Part shown: one piece after another, positions 43,762 through 51,241 of the stretch
Layout: each line of letters begins with the position of its first letter
How positions within the stretch are numbered: the stretch's first letter is position 1
Origin: Hansschlegelia beijingensis
GTDB taxonomy: Bacteria > Pseudomonadota > Alphaproteobacteria > Rhizobiales > Methylopilaceae
Assembly: GCF_014196425.1 (NCBI RefSeq)
Contig: NZ_JACIDR010000003.1
Span: forward strand, 248,001 to 312,000
Direction: 5' to 3'
DNA length: 64,000 nt
The notes under the pieces: model-generated
Seen by the model: the letters and a program-made list of their open reading frames with translations, nothing else
Told to the model about the DNA's origin: nothing
The model's database searches: none
Program-made: the position numbers and the translations under genes

Positions 43762-45543
43762 ATGAAGATGACGACCGAGGAAGCCTTCGTGAAAGTGCTC
43801 CAGATGCACGGCATCGAGCACGCCTTCGGCATCATCGGGTCGGCCTTCATGCCGATCTCCGACCTGTTCCCGGAGGCGGGCATCACCTTCTGGGACGTCG
43901 CGCATGAGACCAATGGCGGCCTGATCTGCGACGGCTACACCCGCACCACCGGCAAGATCGGCATGGCGATCGCGCAGAACGGCCCGGGCATCACGGGCTT
44001 CGTCACGGCGATCAAGACCGCCTACTGGAACCACACGCCGATGCTGCTGGTGACCCCGCAGGCGGCCAACAAGACGATCGGCCAGGGCGGCTTCCAGGAA
44101 GTCGAGCAGATGGCGCTGTTCCGCGACATGGTCTGCTACCAGGAGGAGGTCCGCGATCCCTCCCGCGTCGCGGAGGTGCTGAACCGCGTGATCCTGAAGG
44201 CCAAGCGCCTGTCGGCCCCGGCGCAGCTCAACATCCCGCGCGATTTCTGGACGCAGGTCATCGACATCGACCTGCCGGCGATCGTCGAGTTCGAGCGCCC
44301 GGCGGGCGGCGAGAAGGCGGTCGCGGAAGCGGCGCGGCTGCTCTCAGAGGCGAAGTTCCCGGTCATCCTGTCGGGCGCCGGCGTCGTCATCGGCAATGCG
44401 ATCAAGGACTGCGTCGCGCTCGCCGAGCGCCTCGACGCTCCGGTCTGCAACAACTACCAGCACAACGACTCGTTTCCCGGCTCCCACCGCCTGGCGGTCG
44501 GCCCGCTCGGCTACAACGGCTCGAAGGCCGCGATGGAGCTCGTCGCCAAGGCCGACGTCGTCCTTGCGCTCGGCACGCGGCTGAACCCGTTCTCGACGCT
44601 GCCCGGCTACGGGATCGACTACTGGCCGAAGGACGCCAAGATCATCCAGGTCGACATCAACGCCGACCGCATCGGCCTGACGAAACGCGTCACGGTCGGC
44701 ATCTGCGGCGACGCCGCGCAGGTCGCGCGCGGCATTCTGGCGAAGCTCGCCGACACGGCCGGCGACGCAGGGCGCGAGGATCGCAAGAACCTGATCCACC
44801 AGACCAAGTCCCGCTGGCTCCAGACTCTCTCCAGCATGGACCACGAGGATGACGACGAGGGCACCAGCTGGAACGCGGACGCCCGCGCGCGCGACGCCGA
44901 CCGCATGTCGCCCCGCCAGGCCTGGCGCGCCATCCAGGCGGGCCTGCCAAAGGACGCGATCATCTCTTCCGACATCGGCAACAACTGCGCGATCGGCAAC
45001 GCCTATCCGACGTTCGACCAGCCCCGGAAATATCTGGCGCCGGGCCTGTTCGGCCCGTGCGGCTACGGCTTCCCTGCGATCATCGGGGCCAAGATCGGCA
45101 ATCCGGACACGCCTTGCGTCGGTTTTGCGGGCGACGGCGCCTTCGGCATTTCGATGAGCGAGATGAGCTCGATCGGCCGCGAGGAGTGGCCGGGCATCAC
45201 CATGGTGATCTTCCGCAACTACCAGTGGGGAGCCGAAAAGCGGAACTCGATCCTCTGGTACGACAACAACTTCGTCGGCACCGAGCTCGACCCGCATCTG
45301 AGCTATGCGCGGGTCGCGGAAGGATGCGGCTTCAAGGGCGTGGTCGCGCGCACGCAGGCGGAGGTGACGGAAGCCATCCGCCAGTCCTGCGAGGACCAGA
45401 AGAAGCGGATCACGACCTTCATCGAGATCGTGCTCAACCAGGAGCTCGGCGAGCCATTCCGCCGCGACGCGATGAAGAAGCCGGTCAGGGTCGCGGGCAT
45501 CAACCGCGCCGACATGCGCCCGCAGGCGGGGTTCGCGGCCTGA
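43762..45543 (+). CDS. xsc: Sulfoacetaldehyde acetyltransferase Xsc
   Basis: This 593-residue thiamine diphosphate enzyme cleaves sulfoacetaldehyde with phosphate into sulfite and acetyl phosphate. The start MTTEEAFVKVLQMHGIEHAFGIIGSAFMPISDLFPEAGI is the Xsc signature and differs from glyoxylate carboligase or acetolactate synthase. GFAGDGAFGISMSEMSSIGREEWPGITMVIFRNYQWGAEKRN holds the ThDP/Mg motif (GDGAF...NN-type) with the Xsc-specific QWGAEKRN. Length equals the family norm. It is the anchor for reading the surrounding genes as C2-sulfonate catabolism. A hairpin follows. Confidence 0.95.
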   Translation: MKMTTEEAFVKVLQMHGIEHAFGIIGSAFMPISDLFPEAGITFWDVAHETNGGLICDGYTRTTGKIGMAIAQNGPGITGFVTAIKTAYWNHTPMLLVTPQAANKTIGQGGFQEVEQMALFRDMVCYQEEVRDPSRVAEVLNRVILKAKRLSAPAQLNIPRDFWTQVIDIDLPAIVEFERPAGGEKAVAEAARLLSEAKFPVILSGAGVVIGNAIKDCVALAERLDAPVCNNYQHNDSFPGSHRLAVGPLGYNGSKAAMELVAKADVVLALGTRLNPFSTLPGYGIDYWPKDAKIIQVDINADRIGLTKRVTVGICGDAAQVARGILAKLADTAGDAGREDRKNLIHQTKSRWLQTLSSMDHEDDDEGTSWNADARARDADRMSPRQAWRAIQAGLPKDAIISSDIGNNCAIGNAYPTFDQPRKYLAPGLFGPCGYGFPAIIGAKIGNPDTPCVGFAGDGAFGISMSEMSSIGREEWPGITMVIFRNYQWGAEKRNSILWYDNNFVGTELDPHLSYARVAEGCGFKGVVARTQAEVTEAIRQSCEDQKKRITTFIEIVLNQELGEPFRRDAMKKPVRVAGINRADMRPQAGFAA

Positions 45544-45564
45544 GACAGGCGCCGACCTGAATGA

Positions 45565-45598
45565 AGGGCCCCGGCCGCGACGACGCGTCCGGGGCCCT
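45565..45598. terminator. Hairpin between convergent xsc and GMC genes
   Basis: AGGGCCCCGG pairs with CCGGGGCCCT over a 14-base loop. There is no T tract, but the stem is very stable and centred in the gap. Confidence 0.65.
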
Positions 45599-45646
45599 GA
45601 CGTTCCAGCCGGGCGCACGAGGCCGGGCACGAAACGGCGTTCGGCG

Positions 45647-47266
45647 TCACGCCGCCTTCGCGTAGCCTGTGGCGTCCTCAAGGATCATGTCGGACGCCTT
45701 CTCGGCCATCATCACCACCGGCGCGTGCGTGTTGCCGGAGACCAGCGTCGGCATCACCGAGCAGTCGCAGACGCGCAGCCCCGTGACGCCGCGCACCCGC
45801 AGGCGCGCGTCGACCACCGCCATCGGGTCCGGGCCCATCTTGCAGGTGCCGGAGGGGTGGAAGATCGTCGCGCCATATTCGCGGGCGAAGTCGAGGATCT
45901 CGTCGTCGCTCCGCACGCCGGGCCCCGGCTTGTATTCTCCGGCGATGTAGGGTTTCAGGGCTTCGGTCGCTGCGAGCCGCCGTGCGTATTTGATGCTCTC
46001 GATCGCGCAGATCCGGTCGACCTCGGCCGACAGATAGTTGGGCCGCATCGAGGGCGCCTCCATCGGGTCTGTCGACTTGATCGCCACCCTCCCGCGCGAC
46101 TCCGGACGCAACTGGCACACTGAAAAAGTGCAGCCCGGCCAGGGATGCGGCTTCGCGCCGGCCATGTCCGCCGACAGGGTCGCGAAGTGGAACTGGATGT
46201 CAGGCGTCGCGGATCCCGGAAGGATGCGCGTGAACAGGCCGCCCTGGTTGATGCCGATGCCGAGCGGCCCCCGGCCCGTCGTCAGCCATTTGAGGCCGAT
46301 GCGCGCCCGGCTCCAGATCGACTTCAGCTCGTCATTCGTCGTGATCGGCTTCGAGACCCGGTACATCAGCCGGAACTGCAGATGGTCCTGCAGGTTCTCG
46401 CCGACGCCGGGCAGGTCATGGACGACGTCCACTCCATGGCCGCGAAGCAGCGAAGCCGGACCAATCCCCGACAACTGAAGCAGTTGTGGGCTTTGCAGCG
46501 CGCCGGCCGCGAGGACGACTTCGCCGCTTGCGCGCGCTTCGACGATCTCCCCGCCCTGCCTGTAACGCACGCCCACGGCGCGGCGGCCCTGCATGATCAA
46601 GCCCGTCGCGTGGGCGTTGGTCTCGATCCTCAGATTGGCCCGGCCGCGGGCGGGCTTCAGATAGGCGACCGCCGCGCTGTTGCGCCAGCCGTTCCTGGTG
46701 AAGAGCTGATAGTAGCCGACGCCCTCCTGGTCGCCGGCGTTGAAATCGTCCGTCCGCCTGACGCCAAGCTCCCCGGCGCCGCGGATGATCGCCTCCATCA
46801 ACTCGCTCTTTTCCTCGATGTCCGAGGACCAGAGCGGGCCGTCGCCGCCATGGGCGTCGCTCTCGCCGCGGCTGTTGTGCTCGCAGCGCTTGAAGTAGGG
46901 CAGCACGCTCGCCCAGTCCCAGCCGGGGTTTCCGGCCTGCGCCCAGCGGTCATAGTCCTGCGGCTGGCCGCGCACGAAGATCAGGCCGTTGATCGAGCTC
47001 GACCCGCCGAGCCCCCGCCCGCGCGGCCAGTAGATCCGGCGGTTCTTCATCGTCGGCTCTTCGTCGGTGTAGAACCCCCAATTGTATTCGGGGTGGAACA
47101 TCGTCTTCCCGTAGCCGATCGGGATGTGGATCCACAGGTAGTTGTCGCGCGGCCCCGCCTCGAGCAGCAGGACCTTATGCTTTCCGCTTTCGCTCAGGCG
47201 GTTGGCCAGAACGCAGCCGGCTGAGCCGGCCCCTACGACGATGTAGTCGAATCTGGAACTCTCCAT
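45647..47266 (-). CDS. GMC-family oxidoreductase, candidate isethionate dehydrogenase
   Basis: This 539-residue FAD-dependent alcohol dehydrogenase of the choline dehydrogenase type has the dinucleotide motif DYIVVGAGSAGCVLANRL, then GLGGSSSINGLIFVRGQPQDYDRWA. The second GMC signature is around GEVVLAAGALQSPQLLQLSGIG, and the C-terminal active-site histidine region is FHPSGTCKMG and SGNTHAPVVMMAEKA. The ATG at 47266 is preferred to 47311. Known isethionate dehydrogenase (IseJ) is a GMC protein feeding sulfoacetaldehyde to Xsc. Here the gene is convergent with xsc, and its promoter shares the TTCC-N7-GGAA palindrome. The assignment is inferred; choline- or aryl-alcohol-type substrates are alternatives. 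Confidence 0.8.
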   Translation of the reverse strand: MESSRFDYIVVGAGSAGCVLANRLSESGKHKVLLLEAGPRDNYLWIHIPIGYGKTMFHPEYNWGFYTDEEPTMKNRRIYWPRGRGLGGSSSINGLIFVRGQPQDYDRWAQAGNPGWDWASVLPYFKRCEHNSRGESDAHGGDGPLWSSDIEEKSELMEAIIRGAGELGVRRTDDFNAGDQEGVGYYQLFTRNGWRNSAAVAYLKPARGRANLRIETNAHATGLIMQGRRAVGVRYRQGGEIVEARASGEVVLAAGALQSPQLLQLSGIGPASLLRGHGVDVVHDLPGVGENLQDHLQFRLMYRVSKPITTNDELKSIWSRARIGLKWLTTGRGPLGIGINQGGLFTRILPGSATPDIQFHFATLSADMAGAKPHPWPGCTFSVCQLRPESRGRVAIKSTDPMEAPSMRPNYLSAEVDRICAIESIKYARRLAATEALKPYIAGEYKPGPGVRSDDEILDFAREYGATIFHPSGTCKMGPDPMAVVDARLRVRGVTGLRVCDCSVMPTLVSGNTHAPVVMMAEKASDMILEDATGYAKAA

Positions 47267-47304
47267 GTGTCTCCACCCCGGCGCATTTGAAGCGCTGCTT
47301 ATTC

Positions 47305-47321
47305 GTTCCATTCAATGGAAC
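47305..47321. promoter_or_regulatory. 17-base perfect palindrome before the GMC gene
   Basis: GTTCCATT-C-AATGGAAC is a perfect inverted repeat 39 bases from the GMC start. It shares TTCC-N7-GGAA with the site in front of xsc. Probable IclR-type operator. Confidence 0.68.
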
Positions 47322-47426
47322 ATTTTGTACCATTTCAGGCCCATCCCGCGTCGCGGTCAAGTGTCTGGCGGGTGCTTGTCCGGCTTTACGTCCGCCGCCT
47401 GATGGCGACGAACGGCGAGCGTGCTA

Positions 47427-47443
47427 TCCCACTGAATGGAACG
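47427..47443. promoter_or_regulatory. Second, degenerate copy of the operator, near iclR
   Basis: ATCCCACTGAATGGAAC keeps 13 of 17 positions of the 47305 palindrome (TCCC-N7-GGAA). It lies 41 bases before the IclR start, consistent with autoregulation. Confidence 0.5.
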
Positions 47444-47484
47444 CGCTTCCCGCATAAGGGGCGCTCTGGCGTGGGGTCGTGCGG

Positions 47485-48255
47485 ATGAGACGCGGGGACG
47501 TGGGACCGAGCTCGGTGGCGGAACGGGTTCTCCTGCTGCTCGAGGTCGTCGCAGGCCGCGAGGAGCCCGCGACGCTCGCCGAGTTGACCGCCGCGATGGG
47601 GCTCGCGAAAGCGACGGTGCACCGTCTCGCCAATCTGCTGGTCGAGCTCCGCTATCTCGAGCGGACGGTGGACGGGAAGCGGTATGGCGTCGGGGCGCGC
47701 TTCGCGGAAGCTGCGGCCGGCGCGCTTCGCTCCACCCTCGCCTGGGGGCCGCGCCGCGTCGTGCTGCGCGAGCTTGTCGGCCAGCTCAACGAGACATGCA
47801 ACATCACCGCGCTCGACGGCGGCCAGCTCGTCTATCTCGACCGGGTCGAATCCGATTGGCCGCTCCAGATCAGGCTTAGCGTCGGCTCCCACGTGCCGCT
47901 GCATTGCACTGCGAGCGGCAAGCTTTTTCTTGCGATGTCATCCAGGAAGATCGTCCGCGACCTGTTGAGCGCCGGAGAGCTGCCGCGTCACACGCCCAAA
48001 ACGCTCGTGACGTGGAAGGATCTGGAGCCGGCTCTCGCTCAGGTCCGCAAGGACGGTTTCGGCACCGACGACGAGGAATTCATCGAGGGAATGACCGCGG
48101 TCGCCGTCCCGGTGCTCGGCCGCTCGCGCGCGATGATCGCGACCGTCGCCGTCCACGGTCCGAAAAGCAGACTGCCGCTTTCGCGGGCCGTCACGCACAT
48201 CCCGGCGCTGCGCAGGGCGGCCGAAAAGCTCGGCGCCATGCTCGACCTTCCCTGA
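47485..48255 (+). CDS. IclR-family regulator, divergent from the GMC oxidoreductase
   Basis: This 256-residue protein has an N-terminal winged helix (ATLAELTAAMGLAKATVHRLANLLVELRYLERTVDGKRYGVG) and an IclR effector domain with TCNITALDGGQLVYLDRVESDWPLQIRLSVGSHVPLHCTASGKLFLAM. The effector domains of this protein and the IclR at 42852 share the CNxT...YxDRVE...PLxIxxxxGSxVPxHCxASGKLFLA layout. They are therefore likely paralogues sensing related ligands. The ATG at 47485 is preferred to a GTG six bases upstream. Two operator-like sites lie between it and the GMC gene. Confidence 0.9.
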   Translation: MRRGDVGPSSVAERVLLLLEVVAGREEPATLAELTAAMGLAKATVHRLANLLVELRYLERTVDGKRYGVGARFAEAAAGALRSTLAWGPRRVVLRELVGQLNETCNITALDGGQLVYLDRVESDWPLQIRLSVGSHVPLHCTASGKLFLAMSSRKIVRDLLSAGELPRHTPKTLVTWKDLEPALAQVRKDGFGTDDEEFIEGMTAVAVPVLGRSRAMIATVAVHGPKSRLPLSRAVTHIPALRRAAEKLGAMLDLP

Positions 48256-48436
48256 CGACCGTCAGTCGGCGTCAGCGCTTCCGACGGGCCGCTGCGTCCG
48301 GGTCGGATTGGTCGTGGACGCCGAGCACGCGGCGCCCGCCGGGCGCGTCATCACCGGAGGAGCCGCGGTTCGCAGCTCGACCGCCCGCGGCGCCCTCCGG
48401 GCCGCAGCGATGCACACAAAACGGGCGGCGCCGCGC

Positions 48437-48928
48437 TTAAGTTGATGGCATTCCGCTCACAAGCCGATCCTCGTGGGCGGCGACTGCGCGCTTCATGAGG
48501 CCGATGAGCGTGGCTTGCTCTTCGGGGTTCAGGGGCTCGACCGTCGCCTCATGGGCGGAGCGCGCGGCGGCCTCCATCGCGGCGAGCAGCGCCGCTCCGG
48601 CGGGCGTCATCCGGCACGCCTGAGACCGGCGGTCACGATCGGACGTCACGCGGCGCAGAAGGCCGCGCACCTCCAGGCGTTTCAGGGCTCCGGTCGTGGT
48701 CGTGCGGTCGATCGCGACGGCCCGCGCAAGCCGCGTCTGGTCCGCCTCGCCGAGCTCGGAAAGCGCGGAAAGGAGGCTGTACTGGAGCGGAGTTATCCGG
48801 AATTCCGCGCAGCGTTCCGCAAACAGGCTCACATGGATCTGGTGCAGGCGCCTGGCCAGGAAGCCCGGGCGCTCGAGCAGCGGCCAATCCTCCTTCGCAG
48901 CTTCTGATTCCGCAGCCTTTTCGATCAT
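48437..48928 (-). CDS. MarR-family regulator of the molybdenum hydroxylase operon
   Basis: This 163-residue protein has the MarR winged helix: RITPLQYSLLSALSELGEADQTRLARAVAIDRTTTTGALKRLEVRGLLRRVTSDRDRRSQACRMTPAG. The DRDRRS wing motif is classical. MarR proteins usually repress a divergent catabolic or efflux operon and release DNA upon ligand binding. The gene diverges from the amidohydrolase at 49077, and a perfect 16-base palindrome lies in the 148-base gap. Its ligand is unknown. Confidence 0.92.
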   Translation of the reverse strand: MIEKAAESEAAKEDWPLLERPGFLARRLHQIHVSLFAERCAEFRITPLQYSLLSALSELGEADQTRLARAVAIDRTTTTGALKRLEVRGLLRRVTSDRDRRSQACRMTPAGAALLAAMEAAARSAHEATVEPLNPEEQATLIGLMKRAVAAHEDRLVSGMPST

Positions 48929-49007
48929 CCATCACGTCCTTGTGGGGCGGACTGGCGCCCGCGGGCGACGGCGCCTGGGCCATCTGGCATGCGGCCTGCA
49001 TAGCGTT

Positions 49008-49023
49008 GCGAAGCATACTTCGC
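49008..49023. promoter_or_regulatory. Perfect palindrome, probable MarR operator
   Basis: GCGAAG-CATA-CTTCGC is a perfect inverted repeat roughly midway between the divergent marR and amidohydrolase genes. Size and symmetry suit a MarR dimer. Confidence 0.65.
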
Positions 49024-49076
49024 TTTTTACCGGATCGCGTGACAGCGTTCCGCGGTCTGGAGTTGGAGAAGTCGAA

Positions 49077-50363
49077 ATGGCGGAAGCGAGTGGTTACGAT
49101 CTGCTCCTGAAGGGCGGTCGCGTGATGTGCCCGGCCTCCGGCATCGACGGCGTACGCGACGTCGCAGTCAAGGGCGGCAAGGTCGCGGCTGTCGAGGAGG
49201 CGATCCTGCCGAGCGCGGCTCGGGAGGTGATCGACGTCACGGGCAAGCTCGTGCTCCCGGGCCTCATCGATACGCACGGTCATGTCTATCAGTACGTCAC
49301 CGGCCGCTTCGGGCTGGACCCGGACATGGTCGGCGTCCGCTCCGGCGTGACCACGGTGGTCGATCAGGGCGGCCCCTCCTGCATGACCCTGCCGGGCTTC
49401 CGCAAGTTCATCGCCGAGCCCGCGAAGACGAACGTGCTCTGCTTCCTGTCCGCCTATCTGGTCGGCGGCCTCGAGGGGCACTTCTATCCCAATCTCTACA
49501 GCCCCGACGGCGTCGACATCGAAGCCACCACGCGGTCTGCGCTCGCCAACAAGGACATCGTGCGCGGCATCAAGGGCCATGCCGAGATCGGCGGCTTCGC
49601 GCGCTGGGGCATCAAGGTCATGGAGATGGCGGCGGAGATCAGCCGCCGCGCCGACCTGCCGCTCTACGTCCATTTCGGCCAGCTCTGGGGCCTACCGGAA
49701 AGCGGCAAGAACGGCGAGGACGCCGACACCATCCTCGAGCGGGTCATTCCGCTTCTGAAGGAGGGCGACGTGCTCGCCCATCCGTTCACCCGTCATCCCG
49801 GCGGCTTCGTGAACGCAAAGGGCGAACTTCACCACGTCCTGCAGGCCGCCATCGATCGCGGCCTCAAGGTCGACGTCGGGCACGGCAGCCACTTCTCGTA
49901 TCGCCTGGCCAAGATGGCGCTCGCCGCGGGCGTCGTCCCGCACACGCTGGGCGCCGACATGCACGGCTACAACACGCAGGTGCCCGAAAATCCTGCGCCG
50001 GCCGGCACGCCCGAAGAGCACCACGACGACGAGAACCATCCGTTCAAGGGCCAGGCCCGCTTCAGCCTCACCCAGGCGATGAGCTCGATGATGACGCTCG
50101 GCCTGCCGCTCGACTACGTCGTGAAGATGGTGACCACCCACCCGGCCAAGATGCTGGGCATGGAGGACAGCCTCGGCTCGCTCGCGGTGGGTCGCGCCGC
50201 GGACGTCTCCGTCCTGAACGACGTCCGCGGCCGTTTCGTGCTGCGCGACAACGAGGATCACCGCGTGCTCGCCGAGCGTCTGCTGCAGCCGGCGTTCTGC
50301 CTGCGCAACGGCGAACGCTTCGACGCCGACAGCCCGATCCTGCCGCAGGCGATCGCGGCGTGA
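49077..50363 (+). CDS. Metal-dependent amidohydrolase (dihydroorotase/deacetylase type)
   Basis: This 428-residue amidohydrolase-superfamily enzyme has the first metal motif LPGLIDTHGHVYQYV. Later ligands are VHFGQLWG, LAHPFTRHPGG, VDVGHGSHFS and the closing LGADMHGYN. The pattern fits the amidohydrolase/deacetylase group that opens cyclic amides or removes acyl groups. The ATG at 49077 is placed before the start of the beta-sandwich (YDLLLKGGRVMCPASG). It is first in the operon, facing marR, and its stop overlaps the next start (GTGA). Hydrolysis of an amide produced or imported by the pathway is inferred. Confidence 0.85.
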   Translation: MAEASGYDLLLKGGRVMCPASGIDGVRDVAVKGGKVAAVEEAILPSAAREVIDVTGKLVLPGLIDTHGHVYQYVTGRFGLDPDMVGVRSGVTTVVDQGGPSCMTLPGFRKFIAEPAKTNVLCFLSAYLVGGLEGHFYPNLYSPDGVDIEATTRSALANKDIVRGIKGHAEIGGFARWGIKVMEMAAEISRRADLPLYVHFGQLWGLPESGKNGEDADTILERVIPLLKEGDVLAHPFTRHPGGFVNAKGELHHVLQAAIDRGLKVDVGHGSHFSYRLAKMALAAGVVPHTLGADMHGYNTQVPENPAPAGTPEEHHDDENHPFKGQARFSLTQAMSSMMTLGLPLDYVVKMVTTHPAKMLGMEDSLGSLAVGRAADVSVLNDVRGRFVLRDNEDHRVLAERLLQPAFCLRNGERFDADSPILPQAIAA

Positions 50364-51241
50364 TCGAAGCCCCGGACATGGCGCGGGCGCCGCAGGAGGT
50401 CTGGGACACGCTGTCCCAGGCGGACCGCGACCGCGCCTACAACAACAATCTCGCGGTGCAGAACAGCGCCGAGCTGATCCGCGAGCGCGATGCGCTGTCG
50501 GCGGAATGGCGCGCCGGGCATCCGGCCGCGCTTGATGTTCCATACGGTCCGAAGCCGCGTCAGGCGTTCGACCTCTATCCGGCTTCGGATCCGGCGGCGC
50601 CCTGCCTCGTCTTCATCCACGGCGGCTACTGGCAGAAGAATTCGCGTGAAGTCTTCGCCGCCTATGCGGAAGGCGCGGCCGCGATCGGCTGGTCGGTCGC
50701 GATGCCGAGCCACACCCTCGCGCCCGACGCGACCCTGACCGAGATCGTGGCCGAGATCGGCGACGCGCTGGACTGGCTCACCCGCGAAGGGCCGCAGCAC
50801 GGGATCGCCGGGCCGATCGTGCTGTCCGGCTGGTCCGCCGGCGGGCACCTCGTCGCGATGACGCTGAACCACTCCGCCGTGACGGCCGGTCTGGCGGTCT
50901 CCGGCGTCTATGAGCTGGCGCCGATCCGGGACACCTTCCTCAATGGCGCGCTGAACCTGACCGACGAGGAAGTCGCGACGCTCTCGCCGCTGCGCCTGCC
51001 GGTGGTGCAGAAGCCCCTCGCGATCGCCTATGGCGAGGCCGAGGTTCCGGCGCTGGCCCACGATTCCCGCGCCCTGCACGCGCTTCGCGCCGAGGCCGGC
51101 GCGCCGGGCGCGCTCATCCCGATCCCGGGCGCCGACCACTTCACCATCCTGGACGAGTTGCGTTCGGCCGAAGGAGCGCTGGTCCAGGCCGCGCAGGACG
51201 TGCTGGCGCTGGCGCTGGACCTGAAGAAGGGCGAGTCGTGA
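50360..51241 (+). CDS. Alpha/beta hydrolase of the kynurenine-formamidase-like type
   Basis: This 293-residue hydrolase has the oxyanion motif FIHGGYWQKNS, the nucleophile elbow LSGWSAGGHLVAM and the final histidine in PGADHFTILDEL. HGGYW is typical of arylformamidases, which cleave N-formyl groups from aromatic amines. An Asp for the triad probably lies in the VP-rich segment near residue 225. It begins with GTG overlapping the previous stop, and it overlaps the next gene the same way. The context suggests cleavage of an N-formyl or ester intermediate from a heterocycle; no direct evidence for the substrate. Confidence 0.82.
   Translation: MIEAPDMARAPQEVWDTLSQADRDRAYNNNLAVQNSAELIRERDALSAEWRAGHPAALDVPYGPKPRQAFDLYPASDPAAPCLVFIHGGYWQKNSREVFAAYAEGAAAIGWSVAMPSHTLAPDATLTEIVAEIGDALDWLTREGPQHGIAGPIVLSGWSAGGHLVAMTLNHSAVTAGLAVSGVYELAPIRDTFLNGALNLTDEEVATLSPLRLPVVQKPLAIAYGEAEVPALAHDSRALHALRAEAGAPGALIPIPGADHFTILDELRSAEGALVQAAQDVLALALDLKKGES

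Noticed and set aside
43762-45543. Xsc as glyoxylate carboligase, given the adjacent tartronate semialdehyde reductase-like gene
   Set aside because: The N-terminal signature and the QWGAEKRN motif fit Xsc, and hydroxypyruvate isomerase and glycerate kinase genes are missing.
47479-47481. GTG start for the second IclR regulator
   Set aside because: The ATG six bases later has better spacing to the GGGG ribosome binding site; both give the same protein apart from two residues.
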